Below, in pieces: positions 35,339 through 44,543 of a DNA stretch of 64,000 bases. Source of the stretch: Sphingomonas psychrotolerans (lineage in GTDB: Bacteria > Pseudomonadota > Alphaproteobacteria > Sphingomonadales > Sphingomonadaceae); the NCBI RefSeq assembly GCF_002796605.1, contig NZ_CP024923.1, positions 4,818,991 through 4,882,990 of the forward strand, read 5' to 3'. Numbering within the stretch: the first letter of the stretch is position 1; each line of letters begins with the position of its first letter. The notes under the pieces were generated by a model. That model was not told the origin of the DNA. It worked only from the letters and a program-made list of their open reading frames with translations, and did not search any database. The translations under genes were made by a program, and so were the position numbers.

Positions 35339-36634
35339 TCAGCTGGCCAGCCGAAGAGCTTCGCCACGGTTGGTGACGGGCTGGTCGGGCCAGATGCCGC
35401 GCGTATCATAGACCTGCTTGTCGGCTCGCTCGTCGAGCGGGATCGAGCGGAACACGTCGTGATCGACGAGCACGACGAAGCTGCCGCAGGTCTCGATCGC
35501 CGTATCGACGTCGATCAGCCTGGCCGCGGTGTCGGCGAAGGCGGCAGGCAACGCGGACGCATATGGCTCGACAATCGCGACGCGATCGCCGAAGCGCTGT
35601 GCCAGCACGAGCGCGACTTTCAACGCCGGGCTCTCGCGGAAATCGTCGATATTGGCCTTGAAGGCGAGGCCGAGACAGGCGACGCGGATCGAAGGATCTG
35701 CCTCGATCATCGCCGAGGCGCGGGCGATCACATGCTCGATCTTGCCGTCGTTCACTTCGCGCGCGGTGCGGATCAGCGGAGTCTGCTCGGGGGCGGCGCT
35801 GACGAGGAACCAGGGATCCACAGCGATGCAATGGCCACCGACGCCTGGCCCCGGCGAGAGGATATTCACTCGCGGGTGACGATTGGCGAGACGGATGACT
35901 TCCCAGACGTCGACGCCCATCCGATCGGCGACAAGCGACAATTCGTTTGCGAAGGCGATGTTGACGTCGCGGAACGCGTTCTCGGCGAGCTTGGTCATCT
36001 CGGCCGCTTTGGCGGTGGTGGTGACACAGGCGCCGCGGACGAAACGCCGATAGAATTGCAGCGCTTTCCGCGCGCATCGCGGCGTCACGCCGCCGATGAC
36101 GCGATCATTGTCGATCAGCTCGACGAGGATCCGCCCCGGCAGCACGCGTTCGGGGCAATAAGCGATCGCAACATCGGCACTACCAGTGCAATGGCCGGGA
36201 ATCTTTAGATCGGTTCTAAGCTGTGCGAGCAGCTCGGCGACCTTTTCGGTGGTGCCCACCGGGGAGGTCGATTCGAGGATGACGACGTCGCCGGGCTTGA
36301 GCACGATCGCAATATTCGTCGCTGCCTTGAGGACATAGCCGATATCGGGCGCATGGTCATCGTCGAAGGGTGTGGGAACGGCGATGACGAACACGTCGGA
36401 GGGTTCGATCTGCAGCGAGGCGCGCAGTTTGCCACGCGCGACCACACCGGAGACGAGGCCGTCGAGGTCGATCTCCTCGATGTGCACCTTGCCCGAATTG
36501 ACCGTGTCGACCACCGATTGATGGACGTCGACGCCCAGCACCTGCGCGCCGGTGCGCGCGATCACCGCGGCGGTGGGAAGGCCGATATAGCCCAGGCCGA
36601 GAACAGCGACCTTGAGCTCAGAGTCCGAAACCAT
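35339..36634 (-). CDS. wecC: UDP-N-acetyl-D-mannosamine dehydrogenase
   Basis: 431 aa. KVAVLGLGYIGLPTAAVIARTGAQVLGVDV (NAD binding), VFVIAVPTPF, VILESTSPVGTTEKV, AYCPERVLPGRILVELIDNDRVIGG, KLAENAFRDVNIAFANEL and GPGVGGHCIAVDPWFLV (catalytic Cys in GGHC) are WecC hallmarks. It oxidises UDP-ManNAc to UDP-ManNAcA. ATG 36634 lies 17 bases inside the end of wecB, so the two genes form one unit. Convergent with the M48 peptidase gene. Confidence 0.95.
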   Translation of the reverse strand: MVSDSELKVAVLGLGYIGLPTAAVIARTGAQVLGVDVHQSVVDTVNSGKVHIEEIDLDGLVSGVVARGKLRASLQIEPSDVFVIAVPTPFDDDHAPDIGYVLKAATNIAIVLKPGDVVILESTSPVGTTEKVAELLAQLRTDLKIPGHCTGSADVAIAYCPERVLPGRILVELIDNDRVIGGVTPRCARKALQFYRRFVRGACVTTTAKAAEMTKLAENAFRDVNIAFANELSLVADRMGVDVWEVIRLANRHPRVNILSPGPGVGGHCIAVDPWFLVSAAPEQTPLIRTAREVNDGKIEHVIARASAMIEADPSIRVACLGLAFKANIDDFRESPALKVALVLAQRFGDRVAIVEPYASALPAAFADTAARLIDVDTAIETCGSFVVLVDHDVFRSIPLDERADKQVYDTRGIWPDQPVTNRGEALRLAS

Positions 36635-37748
36635 GTGCGACGATCCCCGCAATTCTCTCTGCGGCATGGCCGTCGCCGAACGGATTGTGGGCGCGTGCCA
36701 TGGCAGAATAGGCCTGGGGTACGTCGAGGAGGGTTGAGATTTCGGAAACGATCCGCTCGGGATCGGTGCCGACGAGCTTCGCGGTGCCTGCGGCGACGCC
36801 TTCGGGACGCTCGGTGGTCTCGCGCATGACGAGCACGGGCTTGCCCAGCGCGGGTGCTTCCTCCTGCACCCCGCCCGAATCGCTCAGCACGATTTCCGCC
36901 ATGCCGAGTGCGCGGATGAAGTGCGGATAGTCGAGTGGATCGATCCGGCAGATATTCGGCCGGTCGCCGAGCACGCGGTCCATCACCGAGACCACGTTGG
37001 GATTGGGATGCATCGGGAAGAGCACCGCGGTGTCCGGCCGCGCGGCGATCCGGGCGATCGCATCGGCGATTCCCGCCATGCCGTCGCCGAAATTCTCACG
37101 GCGATGCGTCGTGACGAGGATCAGGCGTTTGCCGGCGAAGCGTTCGGCGATCGCGTCGAGGCCGGCCGCGAGCGACGGATCGGCGGCGATCCGGTCGCGC
37201 GTGGCGTGGAGCGCGTCGATCACCGTGTTGCCGGTCACGTGGATCGAAGCCGAGTCGATGTTCTCGCGGCGCAGCGCCTCGGCGGCGGTTTCGGTGGGGG
37301 CGAAATGCTGGTCGGCGATCGGCGCGACGATCCGGCGGTTCACTTCCTCGGGCCAGGGCTGGTAGATGTCGCCCGAGCGCAGCCCCGCCTCGACATGGCC
37401 CACCGGCACCTTGCGATAATAAGCGACGAGCGCGCCGACCATCGCAGTGGCGGTATCGCCCTGGACGAGGACACGGTCCGGATTCTCGGCATCGAGCACC
37501 CTGCCTAGTCCGGTGAGCAGCCGCGCCGTGAGTTCGTCGAGCGATTGGCCCGGAATCATCACGTCGAGATCCACATCGGGTACGATTCCGGCGATTGCGA
37601 GCACTTGATCGAGCAGCCCGCGATGCTGCGCGGTGACGCAGGTGCGGACGTGCATCCCGCCTTGGGCGTGGAGTGCCTGGACGACGGGGAAGAGCTTGAT
37701 CGCTTCGGGGCGGGTGCCGAACACGACGAGGACCTTGGGTGTGGACAT
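36618..37748 (-). CDS. wecB: UDP-N-acetylglucosamine 2-epimerase (non-hydrolysing)
   Basis: 376 aa. KVLVVFGTRPEAIKLFPVV, then VQGDTATAMVGALVAYY, VGHVEAGLRSGDIYQPWPEEVNRR, VTTHRRENFGDGM, LSDSGGVQEEAPALGKPVLVMRETTERPEGV are definitive. It interconverts UDP-GlcNAc and UDP-ManNAc for wecC. Divergent from galU, with about 118 bases between them. Confidence 0.97.
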   Translation of the reverse strand: MSTPKVLVVFGTRPEAIKLFPVVQALHAQGGMHVRTCVTAQHRGLLDQVLAIAGIVPDVDLDVMIPGQSLDELTARLLTGLGRVLDAENPDRVLVQGDTATAMVGALVAYYRKVPVGHVEAGLRSGDIYQPWPEEVNRRIVAPIADQHFAPTETAAEALRRENIDSASIHVTGNTVIDALHATRDRIAADPSLAAGLDAIAERFAGKRLILVTTHRRENFGDGMAGIADAIARIAARPDTAVLFPMHPNPNVVSVMDRVLGDRPNICRIDPLDYPHFIRALGMAEIVLSDSGGVQEEAPALGKPVLVMRETTERPEGVAAGTAKLVGTDPERIVSEISTLLDVPQAYSAMARAHNPFGDGHAAERIAGIVAHGFGL

Positions 37749-37866
37749 GGCGCCTTCCTAATGCGCGATGCTTAAGAGCCGGATAAGGCGGCGAACTTGA
37801 TCGGCCCCCTCGGAACAGGCAAGGCCGCGAAGCATCAGGGCAGGACTTTGTCCAGGAGAGAGCTGC

Positions 37867-38727
37867 ATGATCAAGCCGTTGCGCAAGGCCGTATTCCCCG
37901 TGGGGGGGCTTGGCACTCGTTTCCTTCCCGTCACCAAGGCGATGCCCAAGGAGATGCTGCCGATCGTCGATCGTCCGCTGATCCAATATGCAGTCGACGA
38001 AGCGATCGAAGCCGGCATCGAGCAAATGATCTTCGTCACCGGCCGCGGCAAGAGCGCGATCGAAGACCATTTCGACATCGCGTTCGAACTCGAGGCGACG
38101 ATGACAGGACGCGGCAAATCGCTCGAAATGCTTGACGCGACGCGGCTCAAGCCCGGCGCGGTCGCCTATGTCCGCCAGCAGGAGCCGATGGGGCTCGGCC
38201 ATGCAGTGTGGTGTGCCCGCGACATCGTCGGCGACGAGCCGTTTGCGGTTTTGCTCGCCGACGATTTCATGGTCGGCCAGCCCGGCTGCCTCAAGCAGAT
38301 GGTCGAGGCGTACAACAAGACCGGCGGCAATCTGATCTGCGCCGAGGAGGTCCCCGACGACCAGACCCATCGCTATGGGATCATCACACCCGGTGCGCGC
38401 GACGGATCGCTGACCGAAGTGACGGGGTTGGTCGAAAAGCCCGCGCCGGGCACTGCCCCTTCGAACCTGTCGGTGATCGGGCGTTACATCCTCCAGCCCG
38501 AAGTGATGCGCGTGCTCGAGGGGCAGGAGGCCGGCGCGGGCGGCGAGATCCAGCTGACCGATGCGATGGCGCGGATGATCGGCGACCAGCCGTTCCACGG
38601 CGTGACCTTCCAGGGCACCCGCTACGATTGCGGCGACAAGGCCGGGTTCATCCAGGCGAATATCGCAGTGGCGCTGGAGCGTGCCGATATCGGGCCGGCG
38701 GTGAAGGCGTTCCTCGACGCGCGATAG
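37867..38727 (+). CDS. galU: UTP-glucose-1-phosphate uridylyltransferase
   Basis: 286 aa. KAVFPVGGLGTRFLPVTKAMPKEMLPIVDRPLIQYAVDEA is the GalU signature, followed by FVTGRGKSAIEDHFD, RQQEPMGLGHAVWCARD, LLADDFMV and YDCGDKAGFIQANI. It makes UDP-glucose, precursor of UDP-GlcA and UDP-GalA and of glucose residues. A good AGGAGAG site precedes ATG 37867. It stands alone on the plus strand. Confidence 0.97.
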   Translation: MIKPLRKAVFPVGGLGTRFLPVTKAMPKEMLPIVDRPLIQYAVDEAIEAGIEQMIFVTGRGKSAIEDHFDIAFELEATMTGRGKSLEMLDATRLKPGAVAYVRQQEPMGLGHAVWCARDIVGDEPFAVLLADDFMVGQPGCLKQMVEAYNKTGGNLICAEEVPDDQTHRYGIITPGARDGSLTEVTGLVEKPAPGTAPSNLSVIGRYILQPEVMRVLEGQEAGAGGEIQLTDAMARMIGDQPFHGVTFQGTRYDCGDKAGFIQANIAVALERADIGPAVKAFLDAR

Positions 38728-38965
38728 AGCGCAGGGAGAGCCTGGCTATCCGTTGCTCGCACCTGCCGGTTGACGGCTTGACTCGATATGCGTGTTTTCG
38801 AGGCTTCGCGACCGGTTCGCGCCTTCGACGCGCCAAGGCCGCGTCTCCGACGCGACAGGATCGCGCCTGTGACGCGACACCAACGCCCACTGGCGCGACG
38901 GATGCGCGGCGCCTTCGCGACAGGCGTGTTCCCCGAGCTTTCCGAAGGCAAGTTGACGATGCAAA
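38728..38965. other. Gap rich in GCGAC/CGCG words
   Basis: About 240 bases with no gene. The stretch 38800-38930 repeats short GCGAC and CGACGCG words, including a small inverted repeat ACAGG-ATCGCG-CCTGT. I cannot assign a role. Confidence 0.35.
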
Positions 38966-38990
38966 GAGCGGCCGGCAACGCCGGCCGCTC
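38966..38990. terminator. Hairpin downstream of msrB and galU
   Basis: 11-bp perfect arms (GAGCGGCCGGC / GCCGGCCGCTC) with an AAC loop. On the minus strand it follows msrB by about 38 bases and is trailed by TTTGCATCG, so it is a likely msrB terminator; it can also stop galU read-through. Confidence 0.65.
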
Positions 38991-39028
38991 AAGGCGAGCA
39001 GACCAAATTCTACATTGCAAGCGGCCGG

Positions 39029-39478
39029 TCAGGCCGGCTGCTCGACCTGATCGAGATACGCGCCATAGCCCTCGGCCTCCATCCGATCGCGGGGCACGAA
39101 GCGCAGCGATGCCGAATTGATGCAATAGCGCAGGCCGCCGCGGTCCGGTGGCCCGTCGTCGAAGACATGGCCGAGATGGCTGTCGCCGTTCGCCGAGCGG
39201 ACTTCGGTGCGCACCATGCCGAGGCTGGCGTCGCGCAGTTCGGCGACGTTGGCGGGTTCGATCGGCTTGGTGAAGCTCGGCCAGCCGCAGCCGGATTCAT
39301 ATTTGTCCGCCGACGCGAACAGCGGCTCGCCCGAGACTATGTCGACATAGATGCCCGGTTCCTTGTTGTTCAGATATTTGCCGGTGCCGGGGCGTTCGGT
39401 GCCGCTTTGCTGGGTCACGCGAAATTCCTCGGGGGTGAGGGCGGCGACGGCTTCGTCGGTCTTGCGATACTGGGTCAT
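39029..39478 (-). CDS. msrB: Peptide-methionine (R)-S-oxide reductase
   Basis: 149 aa. [60 protein letters not shown], then [35 protein letters not shown] match MsrB. The catalytic Cys is in RYCINSASL; the CxxC zinc pairs of some MsrB proteins are absent. It repairs methionine-R-sulfoxide with thioredoxin. Monocistronic, divergent from the small gene at 39561. Confidence 0.97.
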   Translation of the reverse strand: MTQYRKTDEAVAALTPEEFRVTQQSGTERPGTGKYLNNKEPGIYVDIVSGEPLFASADKYESGCGWPSFTKPIEPANVAELRDASLGMVRTEVRSANGDSHLGHVFDDGPPDRGGLRYCINSASLRFVPRDRMEAEGYGAYLDQVEQPA

Positions 39479-39560
39479 GCGAAACTCCGTTGTCGCCGGC
39501 TATATGGGAATTCGGTACTCTGGCTTCCACCGGAGCGGCGCGATCGGCTATCCGCCCGGC

Positions 39561-39824
39561 ATGGCGAAGAAGAAACGCTACCTCACAGCCACCTTGCCGG
39601 ACGGTTACGTCAAGACGATCGGGCCGACCGCTGCGCCGTTCACGCATTACTGGCGCATCGTCGCGCATCTGGGCGGTGGCAAGACGGAAGTGTTCTGGGG
39701 GCACGCCAAATCGCTGCGCGAGGCGACCGGCAAGAAGGCCGCTACCGCCGACGCGGCGAAGCAGCGCGGGTGGGAGCGGTACGAGTTCGAGATCGTCGAG
39801 CTGGTCGAAACGGATGGCGGCTAG
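39561..39824 (+). CDS. Small hypothetical cytoplasmic protein
   Basis: 87 aa, starting MAKKKRYLTATLPDGYVKTIGP. No signal or membrane segment. Short beta-strand-like pieces (HYWRIVAHL, KTEVFWGHA) and a helical Lys/Ala stretch (LREATGKKAATADAAKQRGWERYEFEIVELVE) are visible. I do not recognise a family. The basic start and codon pattern match neighbouring genes, which supports real coding. No clear ribosome site was seen. Confidence 0.65.
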   Translation: MAKKKRYLTATLPDGYVKTIGPTAAPFTHYWRIVAHLGGGKTEVFWGHAKSLREATGKKAATADAAKQRGWERYEFEIVELVETDGG

Positions 39825-40257
39825 TGGGTGGTTTGCTGCCATTCGGACCTCCCCTCTTTATAAGGAAGGGGAGTAAGGAATGGCCGGAAGTGGGGCGTTA
39901 GCGGCCGGTCTGCTTTTGGCGTCCACTTTGCCGATCGCGAACGGCGGCAATTGAGTGGCTAGCCGCGAAAGTTGACACCAGGTTTACACTGTCTGCATCG
40001 TTCTGGCCGGCCGCGTTCCTGCGCAGGCAATCCAGGATGGTGTGGACCAAGCAGCGCTATACTCCTGCTTTCGCACGAGGAGGATGAGAGGGGCGTCACG
40101 ATGTCAAAGAGCTAGATGAGGCTGTCAGGCGAAATCCTACATTGCAAGCATGTCTGCAAATGGGTGGAAAGCCGTCAGGCGGCTGTTGGTGAGCCCGACG
40201 TGGAAAGCCACCGTTCGCTACGATGGCAGACGCTAACACCAGTTGTGAGGAGGTAGC
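39825..40257. other. Non-coding stretch of about 430 bases
   Basis: No gene supported. A partial single copy of the palindrome seen at 224-303 appears near 40063-40080 (CTCCTGCTTTCGCA). A TACATTGCAAGC word at 40136 also occurs at 39011. The stretch looks like decayed intergenic DNA. Confidence 0.4.
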
Positions 40258-40794
40258 CTAACGCTCACATTCGATGCCGCGCAGCCTCAGGGTTCGGCAC
40301 ACTCGATCCAGCACGAAGTCGTTGTCGAGATCATCAACGAAGACCTGCCCACGCGAAAGGGCGGTCATGCCGCTCGGCAGGCCGTATAAGGGGCCCCGGT
40401 TTGCAGCAGAACCTTCCAAATAATATGCAAAGGGCTTCTCAGCGCTGGTGTGCGGATCGTAAGCGAGTGGATGCCCTTCAATCCAGCGAGTGAACAGTTT
40501 CTTTACCTTCACGATGTCGGGAAACCGGCTGACAGGAGTTGGCAAGAAGTGGACTGATCCAGTGGTCCACATAACGCCACGACGAACGGATGGTACGATC
40601 ACGGTAACGACCGGTGAGCGTGATCCATCGATTGAGTCGTCATTGTTCAAAGCCAGCGGACCGGCTTGACGGAAGTAGAGCACATACCCCGTTGCGGTAA
40701 GGGTTTCCTCCGGCGGTTGAGGCAGCGCGCGAAACCATTGAAGCACTCCGCCGACCTCGCGAGGGTCCTCAAGAAACCAAAAAGAAGCCGGCAC
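40258..40794 (-). CDS. Hypothetical protein
   Basis: 178 aa from a GTG start. Sequence reads like a globular cytoplasmic protein (MPASFWFLEDPREVGGVLQWFRALPQ at the start; AEKPFAYYLEGSAANRGPLYGLPSG near 120-145). No known motif. Base composition is lower in GC than the flanking genes, and both sides are non-coding, which hints at recent acquisition. The next repeat pair lies about 135 bases upstream of its start. Confidence 0.6.
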   Translation of the reverse strand: MPASFWFLEDPREVGGVLQWFRALPQPPEETLTATGYVLYFRQAGPLALNNDDSIDGSRSPVVTVIVPSVRRGVMWTTGSVHFLPTPVSRFPDIVKVKKLFTRWIEGHPLAYDPHTSAEKPFAYYLEGSAANRGPLYGLPSGMTALSRGQVFVDDLDNDFVLDRVCRTLRLRGIECER

Positions 40795-40928
40795 GACTCG
40801 TTCCCCCCTCCCGCTCGACGTCTTGCCATAACGTCCGCACGGCGGATCGGAAATGTCCGGTTCCAGCGTCGCTGGAACACTCCCACTATGGCTGATATTG
40901 GGGCGTTAGCTGCCACATCGCCCGATTC

Positions 40929-41036
40929 CGTCACCCCGGCCTTGGGCCGGGGTCTACGGGGAAGCAGGCGATGCGTTCCGCCCCTCCGGCTGTTCGCTTC
41001 CGGCATAGTGGACCCCGGCCCAAGGCCGGGGTGACG
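40929..41036. repeat. Second paired palindromic REP-like element
   Basis: Two perfect 26-bp inverted arms (40929-40954 and 41011-41036) are 56 bases apart. Each arm is a hairpin: CCCCGGCC, a TTG or CAA loop, then GGCCGGGG. The unit differs from that at 224-303 but has the same design (two inverted hairpin units). It lies 49 bases past the stop of the dehydrogenase gene at 41085 and can end its transcription. Confidence 0.8.
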
Positions 41037-41084
41037 AAGAAGGACGCGCCGGCAACCGGGCCTGGGGCCGTACGGATATGCCGC

Positions 41085-42431
41085 TCAGGCGCGGACCACC
41101 TTCTCGCTCACGATCCCCGCTTTCCCGCACGCGTTGCGGGTGTCGATCACCAGCGGGGCGGCCTCGACCAAAGCGGCATAGTCGACCGCGTCGTGATCGG
41201 TGGCGATCAGAACGGCGTCGTATTTGGCGATCTCGGCCGGGTCCCATGCCACGCCGTGGCGATAGTTGAGCGTCGGATGCTCGCGGGTACCGTTGATCTG
41301 CGCCACGTGCGGATCGTGGAAATCGGCGGTGGCGCCGCGCGCCTCGATCATCTCCATCAGCCGGAGCGACGGGCTCTCGCGGATATCGTCGACATTCTTC
41401 TTGTAGGCGACGCCGAGCACGAGGATGCGCGAACCGCGCAGGCCCCGGCCGAAGCGCGCGTCGAGCGTGTCGGACATCACCCGGATCACATGCTGCGGCA
41501 TGTCGGCGTTGATCTGGCCGGCGAGCTCGATGAACTTGGTGTGCTGGTTGAACTCGCGCGCCTTCCACGTGAGATAGAAGGGATCGATCGGGATGCAGTG
41601 CCCGCCAAGGCCTGGGCCCGGATAGAAGGGCATGAAGCCGAACGGCTTGGTCTTGGCCGCGTCGATCACTTCCCACACGTCGATGTCCATTGCCGTGAAG
41701 ATCAGCTTGAGTTCGTTCACCAGCGCGATGTTGACTGCGCGGAAGACGTTCTCGGTGATCTTGACCGCCTCGGCGGTGGCAGCGGAAGAGACTGCGATCG
41801 TCTGCGGGACGACGTGCTTGTAGAGCGCGAGCGCGAGATCGGCCGAGACCTTGTCGTCGGCGCCGACGACTTTCGGGATCTGTGTCGTCGAATAGGTCGG
41901 GTTGCCGGGGTCCTCGCGCTCGGGCGAGTAAGCGAGGAAGAAGTCCTTGCCCGCGATCAGCCCGCCGGCCTCGAGGATCGGCTGCATCACTTCGCGGGTG
42001 GTGCCAGGATATGTGGTCGATTCGAGGATGACGAGCTGACCCCGGCGCAGCGTCTTCGCGATCGCCGCAGTGGTCGCCTCGACATATTTGAGGTCGGGCT
42101 CGAGATGGCGGGAGAGGGGGGTGGGGACGCAGATCAGCAGCACGTCGGCCTCGCCGAGCCGGTCCAGATCCGACGTGGCATCGAGCCGCTTCGCTTCGAC
42201 CTGCGGGGCGATGCGCGCGCCATCGATGTGTTTGATGTAGCTTTGGCCCGACTTGAGCGCGTCGATCTTGGCGTCATCGAGGTCGACGGCGAGCACCGGG
42301 CAGTTCGCTTCGCAAAAGGCGACCGCGAGCGGCAGGCCGACATAGCCCATGCCGATCACCCCGATCTTCGCGGTGCCGCCTTCGATACGCGCCTGGAGCT
42401 TCAATCCGTGCGCCGGCCATTCGATACTCAT
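41085..42431 (-). CDS. UDP-HexNAc 6-dehydrogenase, WbpA/TviB type
   Basis: 448 aa. KIGVIGMGYVGLPLAVAFCEANCPVLAVDLD, then VLLICVPTPLSRHLEPDL, VILESTTYPGTTREVM, AYSPEREDPGNPTYSTTQIPKVVG, KITENVFRAVNIALVNELK and PGPGLGGHCIPIDPFYLTWKA (catalytic Cys in GGHC). The SPEREDPGN motif and overall form fit UDP-GlcNAc/GalNAc dehydrogenases rather than UDP-glucose dehydrogenase, though UDP-glucose cannot be ruled out. It gives a uronic acid for the polysaccharide. Transcribed with the epimerase gene upstream (55-base gap). Confidence 0.9.
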   Translation of the reverse strand: MSIEWPAHGLKLQARIEGGTAKIGVIGMGYVGLPLAVAFCEANCPVLAVDLDDAKIDALKSGQSYIKHIDGARIAPQVEAKRLDATSDLDRLGEADVLLICVPTPLSRHLEPDLKYVEATTAAIAKTLRRGQLVILESTTYPGTTREVMQPILEAGGLIAGKDFFLAYSPEREDPGNPTYSTTQIPKVVGADDKVSADLALALYKHVVPQTIAVSSAATAEAVKITENVFRAVNIALVNELKLIFTAMDIDVWEVIDAAKTKPFGFMPFYPGPGLGGHCIPIDPFYLTWKAREFNQHTKFIELAGQINADMPQHVIRVMSDTLDARFGRGLRGSRILVLGVAYKKNVDDIRESPSLRLMEMIEARGATADFHDPHVAQINGTREHPTLNYRHGVAWDPAEIAKYDAVLIATDHDAVDYAALVEAAPLVIDTRNACGKAGIVSEKVVRA

Positions 42432-42486
42432 CTGGATCCCCGTAAGCGATGGTGCCTTTGCGGCCCGCTATCGCCTGGCGGAGGTT

Positions 42487-43497
42487 TCAGACTTGATAAT
42501 GCTCCAGATACCAGTCGACGAAGCGCGCCACTCCCTCGCTCGGCGGCGTCGACGGCGCGTAGCCGGTGAGGCGACGGAGCAATTCGGACGAAGCTTCGGT
42601 GGCGGGAACGTCGCCCTGCTGCATCGGCAGATAATTCTTGATCGCAGTGCGGCCGAGCGCGGTCTCGAGCGCACCGATATAGTCCATCAGTGGGGTCGGC
42701 TGGCCGTTGCCGATATTGACGCTGCGGAAGGGGGCGGCGGGGGAGAGGCTGTCGCCCTCGACCGGCTCGCGGCCGGGGATCGCGTCGGTGAGGCGCACGA
42801 TCGATTCGGCGAGGTCGTCGATATAGGTGAAGTCGCGCACCATGTTGCCGTTGTTGTAAACGTCGATCGGCTCGCCGGCGAGCATCGCCTTGGCGAATTT
42901 GAACAGCGCCATATCGGGCCGGCCCCACGGGCCATAGACCGTGAAGAAGCGGAAGAAGGTCATCGGCGTGCCGAACAAATGGCTGTAGCTGTGGCCCATC
43001 AGCTCGGTCGCGCCCTTGGTGGCGGCATAGAGGCTGAGCGGCGTCTGGGTGCGCTGGGTCTCCTCGAACGGCATCCGGGTGTTGGCGCCGTAGACCGAGC
43101 TGGTCGAGGCGGCGAGCAGATGCTTGACCGGGTTGTGCCGGGCGAGTTCGAGCACATTGTGCGTGCCGATGATGTTGGCACCGATATAGCTGCGCGGCTC
43201 GTCGATCGAATAGCGCACGCCCGCCTGCGCGGCGAGGTGGATCACCGTGTCGGGCTTGAAGGCGGTCCAGGCCGCGCCGAACGCGTCGGTGTCTTCGATC
43301 GACACGCGGGCGAGCGAGAATCCGGCATGGTTGCCGAGAATGTCGGTGCGCGCCTCCTTGAGCGCGACATCGTAATATGCAGAGAAATTATCGACGCCGA
43401 GCACGGTTGCGCCTTGCTGGAGCAACTTGCTGCAAGTGTGGAAACCGATGAATCCTGCCGAGCCGGTGACCAGAACCCGTTTGCCTTCGCTCGTCAT
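42487..43497 (-). CDS. UDP-glucuronate 4-epimerase-like SDR
   Basis: 336 aa from ATG 43497. VLVTGSAGFIGFHTCSKLLQQGATVLGVDNFSAYYDVALKEAR is typical of LspL/GAE-type UDP-glucuronate epimerases, as are HLAAQAGVRYSIDEPRSYIGANIIGTHNVLE, STSSVYGANTRMPF, YAATKGATELMGHSYSHLFG (YxxxK) and FFTVYGPWGRPDMALFKF. It should form UDP-GalA from UDP-GlcA. An in-frame upstream start at 43521 is possible. Confidence 0.93.
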   Translation of the reverse strand: MTSEGKRVLVTGSAGFIGFHTCSKLLQQGATVLGVDNFSAYYDVALKEARTDILGNHAGFSLARVSIEDTDAFGAAWTAFKPDTVIHLAAQAGVRYSIDEPRSYIGANIIGTHNVLELARHNPVKHLLAASTSSVYGANTRMPFEETQRTQTPLSLYAATKGATELMGHSYSHLFGTPMTFFRFFTVYGPWGRPDMALFKFAKAMLAGEPIDVYNNGNMVRDFTYIDDLAESIVRLTDAIPGREPVEGDSLSPAAPFRSVNIGNGQPTPLMDYIGALETALGRTAIKNYLPMQQGDVPATEASSELLRRLTGYAPSTPPSEGVARFVDWYLEHYQV

Positions 43498-43650
43498 ATC
43501 GCTCCTGCCTGCTTGTGCCATAAAGCCAGCTAACCGGCAAAGGTTACCAGCGGCTCAGCAGAGGCGTGTCAAGGACGCGCCATGCGCTCAAGACTACCAT
43601 CAAGGCGAAGGATAGGTTAACTAGCCCCATCAAATGAGGGAGTTACGGCC

Positions 43651-43791
43651 GTGCAAGAGCCGGAGAGGAAAGAGGAAGGCGCAGGGGAGGAACACGTCCT
43701 CGCGCCGCCGGCCATAGCGGCCGAGGTCGAGCCGAAGGCTTATGCGTTCGACGGCTGGGGCATGGTTCCGCTGGAACTGGACCCGGTCTGA
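43651..43791 (+). CDS. Possible small acidic protein overlapping moeB-like gene
   Basis: 46 aa from GTG 43651, with GAGGGAG about 8 bases upstream. The sequence is Glu/Pro-rich (VQEPERKEEGAGEEHVLAPP) and ends [16 protein letters not shown]. The last 52 bases overlap the 3' end of the convergent adenylyltransferase gene. The good ribosome site favours real expression; I know no family, so it is a candidate. Confidence 0.45.
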   Translation: MQEPERKEEGAGEEHVLAPPAIAAEVEPKAYAFDGWGMVPLELDPV

Positions 43792-44543
43792 AGCCCTGAA
43801 CAGGCGGGGCATCCCGGATCCTTGGGCAGTATCAGCGACCGGAAGCGCAGCGACAGCGCGTCGACCAGCAGCAGCTTGCCGGCGCTGTCCTCGCCGAAGC
43901 CCGTACAGGCGCGGATCGCCTCGAGCGCGGCGAGGCTGCCCATCAGTCCGGTGAGTGCGCCGAGCACGCCCTGCTCGGCGCACGTCGCTTCGGGCCGATC
44001 GGGGTCGGCCCCGACGAAGCAGCGATAGCACGGCTTGTCGGCCTCCCAGCCGCGGAAGGTGCCGAGCTGACCCTCGAACTCGGCGACCGCTGCGGAGATC
44101 AACGGCACGCGATGGCGCAGCGCCGCGTCGGCGACCGTCAACCGCGTGGCGAAATTGTCCGAGCCGTCGAGGACGGCGTGGGTGCCGCGCACATAGGCGT
44201 CGATATTGCTGCCATCCACGCGATCTTGCCAGGCGAGCACCTCGACATTGGGGTTGAGCGCCTCGACTCGCGCGGCGGCGGCAACGGCTTTTGACCGGCC
44301 GATATCGTTGGTGCCGAACAAGGTCTGGCGCTGGAGGTTGGAGAGGTCGACGCGGTCGTCATCGACGATGGCAATCTGACCGAGGCCGGCGGCCGCGAGA
44401 TACTGGATCGCCGGCGAGCCGATGCCGCCCGCGCCGATCACGAGCACTCGACTGTCCTTCAGCCGTCGCTGGCCCTCGCCGCCCAGCTCGCGCAACACGA
44501 TATGGCGCGCATAACGCTCCAGCTCTTCGTCGCTGAGGCTCAT
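43740..44543 (-). CDS. moeB: ThiF/MoeB-family sulfur-carrier adenylyltransferase
   Basis: 267 aa from ATG 44543 ([25 protein letters not shown]). [46 protein letters not shown] is the adenylate-binding Rossmann core. CYRCFV and DPGCPACSG supply the four zinc Cys. Such enzymes activate the C-terminus of MoaD or ThiS; which one cannot be told here. The start overlaps the dut stop (ATGA). The real frame continues upstream without family similarity. Confidence 0.9.
   Translation of the reverse strand: MSLSDEELERYARHIVLRELGGEGQRRLKDSRVLVIGAGGIGSPAIQYLAAAGLGQIAIVDDDRVDLSNLQRQTLFGTNDIGRSKAVAAAARVEALNPNVEVLAWQDRVDGSNIDAYVRGTHAVLDGSDNFATRLTVADAALRHRVPLISAAVAEFEGQLGTFRGWEADKPCYRCFVGADPDRPEATCAEQGVLGALTGLMGSLAALEAIRACTGFGEDSAGKLLLVDALSLRFRSLILPKDPGCPACSGLQTGSSSSGTMPQPSNA

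Noticed and set aside
39960..39990. TTGACA followed by TTACACT, resembling a promoter
   Set aside because: The boxes are only about 6 bases apart, and no gene starts downstream on that strand.
40860..40878. Palindrome GTTCCAGCG-T-CGCTGGAAC as an operator
   Set aside because: It could be a regulator site upstream of the hypothetical gene at 40258-40794, but a single palindrome near decayed repeats is not enough support.
40971..42569. A 532-codon open frame on the plus strand
   Set aside because: It is antisense to the UDP-sugar dehydrogenase gene, and its translation has the Arg/Asp/Gly-rich look of a GC-driven shadow frame.
7752..43497. Sphingan (gellan/welan-type) biosynthesis locus
   Set aside because: Although the host looks like Sphingomonas, the locus has gmd/fcl, wecBC and EpsG-like genes, and I do not see the rmlABCD block or typical sphingan glycosyltransferase set.
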